Origin: Phallusia mammillata
Taxonomy: Eukaryota; Chordata; Ascidiacea; Phlebobranchia; Ascidiidae
Assembly (NCBI GenBank): GCA_003260075.1
Contig: QLIY01000073.1
Location: forward strand, 56,123 to 120,122
Direction: 5' to 3'
DNA length: 64,000 bases
Positions 42,401 to 54,700 of the stretch are shown one piece after another. Under the pieces are notes generated by a model. It searched no databases and was not told the origin of the DNA. It saw nothing but the letters and a program-made list of their open reading frames with translations. The stretch's first letter is position 1. Every line of letters starts with the position of its first letter. Both the position numbers and the translations under genes were made by a program.

Positions 42401-43966
42401 GGTTTTCAATTTCTCAGGCCTACAATAAAAAACGATTTCTCCACCCTCGGGCACGAGACTGTAGGAAAAGGTGACGAGCTTGCCTTGTGACGACTTTCCG
42501 TAAAGTAGTTACGACTTTAGTAAACACAGCTTGCCTTTAAAATCGTAAGCTATAAACCTTTGATTCTACTTTATAATGCTTAGCTCTGCAGCAAGCAGTA
42601 AATGCAAGGACGATGCTCTTGGAAGCAAGGTGGGTCGTTAACTGTGTTTTCTTGGTTTAACACCCGCCCTATGCCATCTTGCACGTAATCCTTTGCAACC
42701 GCATTTTGTGTTTGTTCCCACCGGATGTAAATGGTTGTTGAGAAGTTTCACTTTGCAAGGAAGGACATTTGCTTTTATAGCAGACCGTTAATGGCTCTTC
42801 CGTGAGCAGGATTTGGAAGGCACGGTGATTGATGTTGAATGCAGGTGCAAAGTAAGCTAATGTACATAGACCATGCCAAGATCCAACATTTGGTGTCTGT
42901 ATGTCGAACCAGTCATTAGATATGCATCAATGGTTTGCAAATAGCCTACGTGTTATAATTTCCACGTCCAATGTTTCTAAAGAGGTTTATTTGTGTTAAA
43001 ACACAATCAATAGACTATGCCGATTTCGCACGTCCGCACACCTTTTGTTCGTTTAAATGCAGTCAGTTTAAAAACTAGTAGCATTCGGCAACGTTGTCTT
43101 GTTTTTTTCAAAAATTTTTGAACCATTTTTTTTAGTTTCGGCAAAGTATACGCAAAATTGTCATAAATCAAAATAACAAAAAAAGACAAAAATGTCGATT
43201 GTTGTGGACTAACGACAACGTTTTACGGGACTTATTTGAGTCGGTTCACTCCGGGTTGAGAAGCGATTGTTGACAAAGAATGTGACCCCAATCCCGCTTC
43301 TCAGGGCGCCTATTGTTTCAACTCCAAAAATTTCAAGTGCTGTTTTCCCCGTCCGAGCTCTGGCAAACAACACTGCAAGTGACATTGGTGTACACAACCC
43401 CGCAGGAGCTAGTCACACTACTGTGATGTTTACTCAAATCCTGATAGCAGTAAAATTGCACAGTGGCTCATTTAAGGCGTCTCCCTTGGTTGTGCTTATC
43501 AGCTCGTTGTTTCTTTGTTAACTCAGCAATTTCAGCCACCAGCAAGTAGCAACTTTGCTACCGTTTTGGCTCTGGGTGGTATGCAGCTTTATCTCTGTTA
43601 CATTTTTCTACCAACTGCTATAACTCAAATATTTGTTTTTTGGTAAATGTTTTGCCATGACACCGTTCACAGCTACCATTGTTGTTTTAATCTCAACTAT
43701 GTTATTAAAGGCAGTGTCTGGTGTGCTTAATGGTAGAAGTATGTTTTGGATGATTGTTACATTTTTACTGTTAAAACTTACAGAACAACTGTTGGCAGTT
43801 ATATTAAAAATAATAGTAGCATATAATTTTAATAAATCCTTATTCAAATGAAATGATAAATTGGCGATTTATTGGACTGTCGATGTAGTTGCCAAAGCCA
43901 GTGGCAGTTTTTGTTGCTGTAATGATTAAATACAAAGTTTACAAAATTTCTGTATTGTTTTTGCAG

Positions 43967-44116
43967 ATTCATTAACATTTAGTGTGTTATTAAAACTGTG
44001 GTTACAAAGCAAGGCTTAGTATTAATTGCCCTTGCCACAAAACAGTGATGTAAAGAAAGAAAATTTGACACACATTTGCACATTGAAGCAAAAAAACGTT
44101 GCACAAAAGAAGGAAG
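43967..44116 (+). other. Probable 5'-UTR part of FRS2 exon carrying the start codon
   Basis: A pyrimidine-rich acceptor ending ttttttgcag at 43966 lies 150 bp before the FRS2 start codon. The leader may be joined there to an upstream exon or, if this is a tunicate, to a trans-spliced leader. A start-stop pair (atg taa) near 44046 would be a minimal upstream ORF. Confidence 0.35.
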
Positions 44117-46537
44117 ATGGGTTGTTCCCATAGCATTGCTAATGACCATCCTACTAAATTCAAAGCAAAGAATCTCAATGAAAAGGACAAATCGGTCAAC
44201 TCTGTGTTCATTGAAGGTGAGGTGTTCTAAACAATGTAAAGGGTTTTTGCGTTTCATAGTCAATGCCCTAGCTTAAGGGCAATTTTACAAAAAGTTTATT
44301 TATACATATGTCATATGCTAATGCTTTTTAAAACCAACCAATAGATCAGGTGGTGTATTGGAATTGACTGTGCTTCAACAAAATTTTGAAAAGTTTTCGG
44401 CAATACAATGGGGGCATTAGAATCAATACATTAGGACCATTTAAATAGTGATGATGGACACAGTAGTATCACTTATGCTGGCAAATCAATTAATGTCAGA
44501 ACTGGGCTGTTTTCTTTTTATCTGCCCCTTTGTTACAAAATGAGGTTGGCCTTTTCCGCTTGGTCAGTCATGAATAGATTTAAAGCCTTTTGTTGATCCC
44601 TGTGGCTTCTTTCTGCAACTTTCCAATGGTTGCTTTTGCACAAACTTTGTCCTTTTCTATGTGTGTGTTCACCACTTTACCAAGGGTGTTGGCAAGTTTA
44701 GGTTGTAAACTTCACTAATCACTTAAGGAGTTAAATGTTGACACTGCAAAAAAATAAATAGGGACTATTTAAGTAAGTTCCTGCAGGCATAATGCTGCTT
44801 TTAATAACAGCATTTCACCAAACTTTTTTTCTGTTGCAGTACAAAACAAAAAGATTGTGGTCCATAGTCGAAATAACAAGGAAATGGCATCTTGGCCAAT
44901 ATCTTGCCTTCGAAGATATGGATGCACACAGGATCTACTTTTCATTGAAGCAGGCAGTGGATGTGATACTGGTCAAGGTAAACAACATAATAATCATATT
45001 CTTACAGGTTTGTACAAAATATAAAACCAGAACCAGTCTTGAGATTGCTTTTACCTTTATTTCACCCAATTGAGGACCTAGGTCTGTAATACAACTATGC
45101 TAGCTTAAAGTTATGAAAACAAAACCTGTCTTGCCTTAATCATACAAAAACTATTATATTTCTATGGGCTTAACATACCCCTGTCATACGGTACTCATAA
45201 ATAAAGATTATCGAAATCTGTAACACAATGCATTTAGACTTTTCTTTCAGATTTTTATTCCACACACAAACTAACCATCAATGTTTTTCTGTAGGAATGT
45301 ATCTGTTCAAATGCACGCGAACTGACCAAGTGTTTGAGCTGCTTAAGCAGAAATGGAATGACATCCAACAGGAACATGAACGAAATATGTCCAGCGGTGC
45401 CCAGCTCATGCAGTTCACCACAATTCCACCACAGACAGGTATTAAAAAGTGATGGTTAACTGTAAGGACCTACTTAGCATTACTATTACAGAGCTACTGT
45501 TCTGCATTTGTTCTAATTTCCTGGATTAAAAACATCATGTCTTAATTATTGCCCCAAAACGTAGTGTTTGCTGAGTATTTTGCGTCACATTTATAACAGC
45601 ATTTTTGCAATGCTATTTTCTTGCAAAGCATGCTATACGAAAAAAGGGGTCAAAAACATTGCGTTGTTTCAAATTCTTTGTTTTCCTTTTGACGAGTTTG
45701 ACTGAGTCACACTAGTGGCCAAACTGGTTTGAAGGCATGCGCGGAGAAGGCACGAAATCCAGTCATTCTTCGCTTGCGCGGATTAGTAACTGAGTTAGAG
45801 TTGCACCAAACAGACAGGCGTGTTAAATCGATATTTTTGATCTCAAACAACCCCTGTGTTACCCAGATAGGCATATATGATTTTTGACGTCTTGCGTTAG
45901 ATGCATGATAGAAAAATAACACAGTGATCTTGCCAGGGACAATACGGTATTATGTAATTCCATGTAACCAGTATAGTCAACGATTTTACAAAAAAAGCGT
46001 GATCATGTACAAATACATCTGTTCACATTGTACACTAACGTCAGTTGAACACGCCTAACTATTTTCGTTTTTGCAATTTTTTTTTACCAATATCGCATGT
46101 TCGGTTTATTTTTTATTACAGTATTCTACACGGATTTTAAATGGCTACAAATTACTTCTATTGTATGAACAAAACTAGAAACCGTATTTAAAAAGCAATT
46201 TAAGGCGATTTTTTTACTTCCGGAAAGTCGTGTTCAATTTCCAAACAAACGTTACTTGAGGAAGTCGCAATCAATGCAACGTATAAAGTGAATCGTATGT
46301 TGGTGTAGGCGCCTGCGGTGGTGCAATACAAGTGCCTCGGGTTCTTATCGCAAAAGTTTTCATTTCTCTCGATTGTATCTTCAGCTAATCAAAGTGGTTT
46401 CGACGCCAGCCTCCGTTATGCAAACGCACGTATGGGTTTGGTTTCAGATTTTACTCGATTTGCATTTCAGTCATTTTTGCTGCCATTGGAAATGTTTGCC
46501 AAGATTTAAGTGGACGCAGCATTAAATTGTAGTTTTT

Positions 46538-46620
<83 letters not shown>

Positions 46621-49600
46621 GATACGTACATGTAGGATACATTGCCTCACCAAAGAAAAAAAATGGTCAAAAAATGAAATCATTTTGTGAAAAAAATTAC
46701 AAACCAAATTTAACAGTATGAAATTACCTCCAAAGAAAACTATGTACTGTTGCTTGTGTGTTGTGCAGTAGAAACGCAAACACTGTTGTCATTAGCCCAT
46801 CATTTAATCAACCTTGCACGCAACATTGACTTGCGGTTATAAACTGAATTAATTTCGCTTTTTGATGACCATTAACTGGGTTGTCGCGTAAAGTATGCAA
46901 AATTTCGATGGGTAGGCAATTTGTGTTGGACACAATGTGACCAATCTGACCTATTTTAATAACGTAAAATATTAACTGGCGAGCGAGTACGGTAGGCTTA
47001 GGTAATATAACATCGTTCAAACTCTATCGTTTTGTTTTTTCTTTGTGTGAACAGTATTTAGCAAAAGTAAACACGTTTCGTGGTCCCAACGCATATGCTA
47101 ATCAGTTTTTACGGTAAATCTCAAACACAAATGTAACAAAGAATTTTTCCTTGTCGGGTTGTTACTTAATTTGGCTATGTGGTGTGCTTACAAAGCGACA
47201 TACACGGTTTCAATGCCCAGCGGCAGAATAACTCGCGAGCTTAATTACCGCTTGTGTTCTGATTTACCGAGATTCGACTTGGTTTTGCGAACTCAAAATC
47301 AGCGATACGTTTTATGTTCGAGCCATTTTTAAAAATAAAATTCTGTTAAAATTCGAACACGGCAATTAAAAACTACCTAACTTGAAACACAAGTCATTTT
47401 GTTAACATTTTACGTGTAATATTTATGTGTCTAGTGTGTTGGCAGTGCAAAAATTACAAAAATGAATACCTACACTAGTTATGCAAGTGCTTCATTTTAT
47501 TGTTAAGGGTTTAAGGTTGATTTCCAATCATAGCCTTAATTGGCAATTTAGGCTTGTCCAGTTATTTTTTGGCTATTCCTTTACTCTTATTTCTTTTGTT
47601 GCAGTGATTACTCCACACAACAACAAGTATTACAACACGAACAACACAAATAACTCCGACCGCCACATGTCGTCGAACGGTTCAAACGGAAGCAATTACG
47701 CCAACGGGAGTGTACAGGGCTTTGCGTCCCTCTCATCACCCCACCAAACCCCAGGTCCTAACACTCCATTACCCCGGGGCAGCACCTCCTCGCAACGAGC
47801 AAGTAAGTCTAAATTGTAACTGGGTTGGCGAAAAAACATGAGCTAGGTGCTCGATTTTGATTTTGTCCAGCAACTATTTTGCGCAAGGGATTTCGCGTGT
47901 TAAATGTAAGATTCTATGCAATCGTTTTGAACGCCCATTTTTGTGCATTTGAATTGGACTACAACAGCTTCCTATAAATGCCCCTTAAAAACACAAAGTT
48001 TTATTCAAGAAAAATTGCTCTCATTTTACAACCAAAATAATGTCAAACATGGTCAAACCCATCGTCGTGTTTCCTGAAGGCTTATCGAGGGGCCAATAAA
48101 TGTTTTCAAAATAGAATTTATCTGTTTCGGTTAAAACTTGAATGACCTTGACGAGCAGTACATGAAGAATTTTGTTGTGCAAGCAGATTCTGTCGTGAAT
48201 GTTTTATTAAGACCTTATCGTGCCTCGTACATGCATTGTAGAGTTTATTGTTGTTGGCATGAAAGATGTTGAACCAAGTTATAATTGATTTCATAACAGT
48301 CTGGTACAATTGCGTGGGTGCATGTCTAAACAAATCGTTTTCTCCGCAATAATGCAGTAGTTACGTAACGTGGTTGAAAATAAAAACAAGTTTTATTCGA
48401 TATCTCCTAAATATTCATTTTAAAGTTTTGCTTATGAAATCATCTTTTTAACCTCTTGCGTTTACGTCACAGCCGCGCTGGAGTCTCTACCAGAAGATGC
48501 TGCTTTGAGACTAGACGGTCCTGCCCAGCCTTTCCCCCTTCAACCAGCCCCAACCTGTAGACAGGTGAGCAGTTTTAAATGTGTTCCAGATTTTCGCTGG
48601 ATCACAGCCTGGCGTAACGTGTAGCGTAAAACAAAAGATAGATTGTTGCTAGAACTTTATACTATGTTCCGTCAGTGTTTATATTCGCGAAACTCCGTGA
48701 GTACACTGAACGCTATGTTAGAAGCACTTTGTGGCCCACATCAATTTTTGTGCAGCATAGATTTTCCTTGTCCGGGTTGCACTAACCGCCTTTGCGTACC
48801 AAAAAATCGAGACTATTTACTCTTTGGCGACATATAGTGGTTAATAAAATGGTTAACCCAGTAGAGTAGAGTTGCTTCTCTTGTTTTGAGCGCATAGTCT
48901 TTAAACTAATGCAGTTTTCATATCAGCTAACCGTATTTGGCATTATGTCTTTAATTTGTTTTTGCTTAAACCCAATTCTTTTTCATCCAGGAAATGGTGA
49001 AACGACGTCGCATCAACAGTGACATGGTGGCTTCCTACAACCGAAACACCGACCGTGTGACGATACAAAACACACAACGTCACAACAGTGAAAGTGCAAA
49101 CTACGAAAACAATGACGTCATCGACGCGCATTCCAACAGCTACCCGCGACGTCATCACGTGACGTATAACTCGCGCACGCAACAAGCTCAAATCAGCGCC
49201 GACCAATCAACGAGTACCACACCGGAAAGTGGTGAAACAAAACGCGGCGACTCCACCACTCTATCCCCTGACGTCATCGATTCTGTCAGTCGTGACGTCA
49301 GCACTATGTCACTCCGCTCCGATTGTGAGCCATTGTTGACTCCGGGCAGTAACGGTACATCAGGCATCGGGAGTTTGAACGGGAATGGCTGCACGCTGTC
49401 GTCAACACAAAACCCCCCGCCCGTCCCCCCTCACCCCCCAGTTACGTCACTGGTCGGCGATCCGTGGAAGAAACAATCCAACTTTCCTCACAATCGCTTC
49501 ATTCACCACCATCACCATCATCCTCACCACAGGATGTCGCCAAACTACCCGCAGTCAGCGTGCGAGTATGTGAACACTGTCAACGCGAGTATGGACGTGT

Positions 49601-49965
49601 CGGGAACTCCTCTGCCTGCCACCGCCAAAGCGATGGGAACACATTTCTCATTTGACTTTGACCACCTGCTGCCAAGGTCAAGGCACCAGCACGACAGATA
49701 CAAACTGAACTATGTGCCGGTGGAAGCTTTCAGCAGCCTCGAGAATGACTTTAACTGCGGTGCGTCGTCTGCCTCATCGGGAATCCCCGGTACCCCGCGC
49801 ACCCCTAAAACCCCGAAGACCCCAATACAGAGCCACCCTTCCACCGATTACGCGCTCATTGATCACGCGAAAACGCGCGCCCTCTCAAATATACACAAAG
49901 CCAGACAGCGTGAACGTAAATCCCGACACGAAAGCACAGAAGCCGGGCTTATGAACGGCGTTTGA
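44117..49965 (+). CDS. FRS2: Fibroblast growth factor receptor substrate (FRS2/FRS3-type adaptor)
   Basis: Membrane-anchored docking protein that couples activated FGF receptors to Grb2, Shp2 and Ras/ERK. The coding exons are 44117-44216, 44840-44977, 45295-45438, 47605-47802, 48473-48564 and 48991-49965. All junctions are GT-AG and phase-compatible, giving 548 codons (human FRS2 508). The start MGCSHS gives a Gly2 myristoylation signal with Cys3. A PTB domain covers about residues 13-120, with the family signature CLRRYG (FRS2: LCLRRYG) followed by DTGQGMYLFKC (FRS2: QTGQGIFAFKC). The middle is divergent, with a proline run and a His-rich stretch near 395-404. The C-terminus matches FRS2 again: Y262 (YEN) and Y417 (YVNT) fit Grb2 SH2 sites; Y465 (NYVPV) and Y511 (DYALID) correspond to the Shp2 sites; TPRTPKTPKTP matches the ERK-phosphorylated threonines. 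FRS2 and FRS3 cannot be separated from this sequence. Confidence 0.95.
46548..46619 (+). repeat. T15-G72 homopolymer block in FRS2 intron 3
   Basis: Fifteen T (46533-46547) run directly into 72 G. It lies in the 2.2-kb third intron and does not affect coding. No duplicated flank is visible. Confidence 0.95.
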
Positions 49966-50830
49966 CGTAATCATTCATGACACGTCACTTTTTGAAGGCG
50001 CCATCAAGTGTTGGAATGCGTTCTTGAGCTGCCAGAGAAAAGCGTCAACTCGCCAGTGGGTGAGGTCACGAGGTCGATGCCGTCACTTTGGGCATGACGT
50101 CACTATCGGTCGGCTGCTAACCCTCACCGTCGGCAATTGGCTGGACTGCCAGGTGTTGCTGCGTTGTTTTTCGTTCCTTACAGATCTTACTTTTTGTTCT
50201 TTTCTTTGCTGCTTTTCGACTATTACGTCATCGGTGCCTATTCGTTAAAATTCCACGTGGTTTATTCATCGTCGTGCAGTGGCTCCCCTCGGTTTGGGTG
50301 TCTGCTCACTTTTCGTTCTGTTACACAATTTTGGTGCTAAACTGAGAATCCTTTCACATTTCCGCATATTGCCAACTCCATAAACAGGTGCCTTTCAGCA
50401 CATACACGTAACATGTGCTTACCGCGAAATTCAATCCGCTGAAACCATTTCCCACCAAATTTTTACCCGCTTTTTACTTTTACACCACCGATTGTCGAAC
50501 GTCGTCCTTTGACGTAACCCACTCGAGGCTCTGCCTTTACGCTCTTACACTGCCTTACGTGCACGCGCTAATTGCTACTGTTCAATCCGATCAGCGCAAC
50601 GCTCGTTTTACGACGATAAGTTACTTTTGGCGAAGTGGAAGTTTAAGTTCACGTGACATGATCGCGATTTCCACAACAAGGTTCATATTTTTTTGCGCGC
50701 GTGCTCGTAGTCTCGTCGCAGTCGTGTTACTTATTTGTCTTGAAGTACTGATTTTCCTCTCTTTTCTGCCTCTGTTGTTTTTAAACCGCTCCATTCGTTT
50801 TGAATAAAATAATTTCGTTTTAACGATGTG
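49966..50830 (+). other. FRS2 3' untranslated region
   Basis: Follows the TGA at 49963-49965 and runs to about 20 bp beyond the AATAAA at 50803-50808. It includes a TGACGTCA at 50095-50102. An open frame at 50415-50807 shows no domain and is taken as chance. Confidence 0.6.
50803..50808 (+). promoter_or_regulatory. Poly(A) signal AATAAA, FRS2
   Basis: First canonical hexamer after the FRS2 stop, 838 bp downstream, in a T-rich context. It is placed as expected for a gene convergent with presenilin. Confidence 0.55.
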
Positions 50831-51197
50831 TTCCTTGATCTAAGTCTACTTAAAAAATATCTGCACTCGGTTCTTTATTGAAAAATTGAGTCACTAAAAA
50901 GATGAACAATAAAAAACAAAACAAACAAATGAAGAAAATACTCTTCTTTACAATAAACTATTGTTCAATATCTCTGTTTGATTGAGTCCAATTACACAAA
51001 ATTTTGAGCAACTCAATTTTGGACTACAACTTAACATGTATTATTAAACAAATCTCTTATTCAGAAAAAACTTGGACACAAAAAAATCACTTTAGTAGCA
51101 CAATTTCATCAAATAAATACACAAACATGCCAATTGTGTGGGTTAATTTAAATCTGCCAGGGGCTGAAAATAAAAATAAATTGGTAACATTTCATAT

Positions 51198-51203
51198 TTT
51201 ATT
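51198..51203 (-). promoter_or_regulatory. Poly(A) signal AATAAA (minus strand), presenilin
   Basis: TTTATT on the plus strand, about 540 bp beyond the presenilin stop codon. It is the best candidate for the 3' end of that transcript and leaves about 390 bp between the two convergent poly(A) signals. Confidence 0.45.
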
Positions 51204-51741
51204 CTGGCACGTATACTGATTGTATGTTTCCTAATACCAAGGCACTTTTTCGGTCATTTTGCAATCTGCACATGATTCTGAATTTCGTAAAACAGTCCAA
51301 AACAATTGCATCATTAAAAAGTGTACAGTTAACTGAGATTGTTTTGTTTTTGGTTCGGGACAGGAATGCATATCCTTTACTTGACTTCAGATTCGATCCA
51401 ATTAATGTAAGGGTGGCCACATGCAGAGATATTGAAAAACCATGATGTGATAATTTCTTTGGTGGGCATGTTTTTTATGAGTAAAATTTAGTGCATCACT
51501 TGGAAATTACACATAGCATACTTTTTTCACTTGTTAGTTTGCAACCAGTGGTCTAAAAGTGTACTGATAAGTTGTTATTTTCTCTGCACAATAACTAGTA
51601 TGATAAAGAAGCCATGGAATCAACATAATAAAGCAAAACGAACTGCAAAAACAACAGCCAACTTTCTGGATGCGGCAGGTTTGCAGACAATGGATTCCCC
51701 AAACTGGTGATAAGGATTGACAGACAGAGGTATTACTGCTG

Positions 51742-54700
51742 TCAAAGATAGATTTGTTCTGAGTTGACAGAGTCCATAAAAGGTCGAACAACATAATCCG
51801 TGCTGCAAAAAAAGGACAATTATACATCACTGTATTTTTTGTTTCTCAACCAGTTCATTTTAAACAATGAACTTAATTGAAGAAGATTGAGCTTAATCTG
51901 CTAACCACATTTCTGTAAGTGCGATCTGAATAAAAGGTAAAATACAGACACGGCCATGGTTATACAAGCAATTGTCTACTGCTTTTGAATACTGTAGTAT
52001 GCTGACTCCAGCAAAATACATTTTGCCAAGCTTGTTTGTGCAATTAACTGGATTATTTAATTAACCAGACTTTTTTCTAGTTACCTAAACAAATACTTAA
52101 GGTTTACAATCTCTATGCAAGTAATTGGGTTTGTCCGTATCCACGCTTTGGTGAAAGAGAATTAAGCAAAAAATAGTGAAACAACTTCAACTTACCTAAA
52201 ATAAAATATAAGTCCAAATGTGATGGATATAGGAAGGGCTGGTAAAGCTTTTCTGTATATAGCAAGAAGTATGAGTGTGAGTGAAAGACCGATAAGCACT
52301 GCTACAAAGCAAGCGATTGTTGTGTTCCAGTCACCAGATGCTGAAGCTTTTCCAACAAGGACGCTAAATAAAAAATGGCATTTATGAGTTTTCATTTGTT
52401 TTGACAAAGTATATGCATTGATGTGCCATGAAGTGATGCATTTAAGTGGTGGTTCTTTACCATTGGGTAATAAATTGAAAATTTAGTGTAGTTTTCAGGA
52501 TTATGGTGTCATTAAACATAAATATGGTTATAGTAAGTTTTTATTTGGTTTTAGCATCACAGGGCTGTTAATATCTGTTCCCAAGTTTATATTTATCTAA
52601 AGTCATTAGGATGTTAAAGGTATTTTTTTTATATCTGCCAGCTTAAAAAGGTTAAAAACTACTCATTTAAAGTAAACTGTGTAATTCAGTTGAAGCAAAT
52701 CTTTTAAAAGTTAGTTATAGAAAGTGTATGCTTCATATATTTGTTCCAAAACTGCAAAACAGCAACTTTGGGCAGTCAGGAATTGTGGCACTGAATTTGT
52801 TACCTGTAAAATATGAAGTCACCAAGACCCAGTTTTACTCCTTTATCTTCTGGTTCAGATGCTTCCGGTAAAGGTCCATGTTCTGCTCGAGCTTGTTCCC
52901 TTGTTTCATTCGATGTACGAATCTCAACCTTGAAGTTGACATTACAAAAATGATTTGAAGAACTGCATCAAACCAAGCATTGGTAATTCAATCCTCGCAC
53001 ATCAAGAACCAGTGGGCAAACATATTACTTGATGTATACTGTGCATTAAAGCTGCAACTACAATAGCTGGGGATGGGTTAAGTCTATAGCATTGGGCATC
53101 CAACAAATTTTGAGTTTGGAGCGAAAATGTTTGCAAATTCTCTGGTGTTTGGAAAGTGTTGCTTAATTCAGCACTCAGCACTGAAATGGTACTGGTTTAA
53201 GCCAGCCCATTTATAACAACACCACAAACAAACACAACAAAACAGGACAAACTACAACTGTCTGCTTGCATTTCATGCATGACAACAACTGAAACTGTTT
53301 CATGCATTACATCTATTTACAAGCAGTTAAACTGACCTGATCTGGGTTTGGACTGACCTCATTTTCCCGGTCCTGCCTCCAGGCAACGTCGAATCCAGCA
53401 GCCGAAGCGTCAGTGGTCTCAGTAGCATCAGACGTTGTACGGCCCTGATAAAATATAGTAAGTAGTCCAAAATTTAATTTTGTTGAAGTTGTTGCAGGCA
53501 AATTTGTTTTAGAAAGCAACAAGACACATAATAATCTGAATTTTTCCGAAGCTTTTGATCAAAATAAATAGAAAACTGAAAATGTTCCCACAATTTTATC
53601 AAACTAAGTGAACTTAGGATAAAGTGATTAAGAAATCTGGATTAGGGAAGGTTAGCTGTATTTTTCTTTATAAGGTTGTGTTTGACAATACAGCCACAGT
53701 ATATGCTTTCCCACCCTTTGGTTGGGATCTTCTTGAGCCATTCCAACAGTCCACATCATTCCTGACGAGTAGATCAAAGCGGGAAACAATGGTTCATTTC
53801 GCTCTTGTGCCAATTCAACCAACATTCTTAGTGGACCTTGAGAACATAAGACAGTTTTTTTAACATGAACCCAATAAGTTTAAAAAAGAATATTGCTTAG
53901 CCCAGTGCACTCAATTATTCATAGGTCAAAACTTGAAGGTTTGTATTAGACTAAGTCCTAAGCTCTGTATTTAATGGTGTATGCAAGTGTAGCAACCATA
54001 TGCATGATGAAACTTGGTCTTGTGGCAGAATGTTTTGGTATCTTGTATATATATTAAATATATTTTAAACCATTGATTAATGTTATCTAAATTTCTGGAC
54101 TTACAACCTGAGAATAGCAGTCATAGTATCACATGTTCTGACCATTAAAATGTACAATACCTGCTGGACAAAGCACAGCAATCAGATCATAGATGGAAAT
54201 AAAAGCAAGAATAACCCAGGCTGTCCATTCGGGAAGATATTTTATAAATACAAGAGCCATCAAGGCAGACACCACGATTAGGTAGGCTTGCTGCAATAGC
54301 AGTGGTCCTTAATAAAAAAAACATTATTATATATACATACAGCAAACCAAAGTTCAACCTAAGTCTGTTAATCTGGACAATCAAACGGTTTTAGATTAAC
54401 CATAGTGTACTGTATATATGTAAAGACTGTATGGGCCAGTACAGAACAAAAAAACAAACAAGTTAGTTCAAAATCTTTTCCTTAGCATACAAATCAAATA
54501 CTAAAACTTGGAAAATATTCTGCTTAATAGCAAGTAAACATATGGCAAAATGGAGTTCTTATTAATCAGAATCACATGTAATAAAACTGTACAACCCTCA
54601 CCTTTCCAATGGATACAAATCATTCCAACAACACCAAAGTTCCATAAGACAATTGCCAGGGTAATAAAATCCATCGCAGCATTATATGCTCGCAAAACTT

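Larger units (their letters stand above)
20787..43966. other. Gene-poor stretch upstream of FRS2
   Basis: About 23 kb with no recognised coding exon. It holds one hAT MITE (28440-28765), six duplication-with-G-run loci (23328-34457), one long G-tract (23745-23782) and several TGACGTCA palindromes. The longest unassigned open frame is 25374-25919 on the plus strand (181 codons, hydrophobic in its middle), for which I see no family. The stretch around 40380-40810 is relatively GC-rich and could contain an untranslated first exon or promoter, but nothing fixes this. Confidence 0.45.

Noticed and set aside
43267-43851. Open frames just upstream of FRS2 with low-complexity hydrophobic peptides
   Set aside because: Both strands are open and the peptides resemble no family; not linked to FRS2 by a phase-compatible splice.
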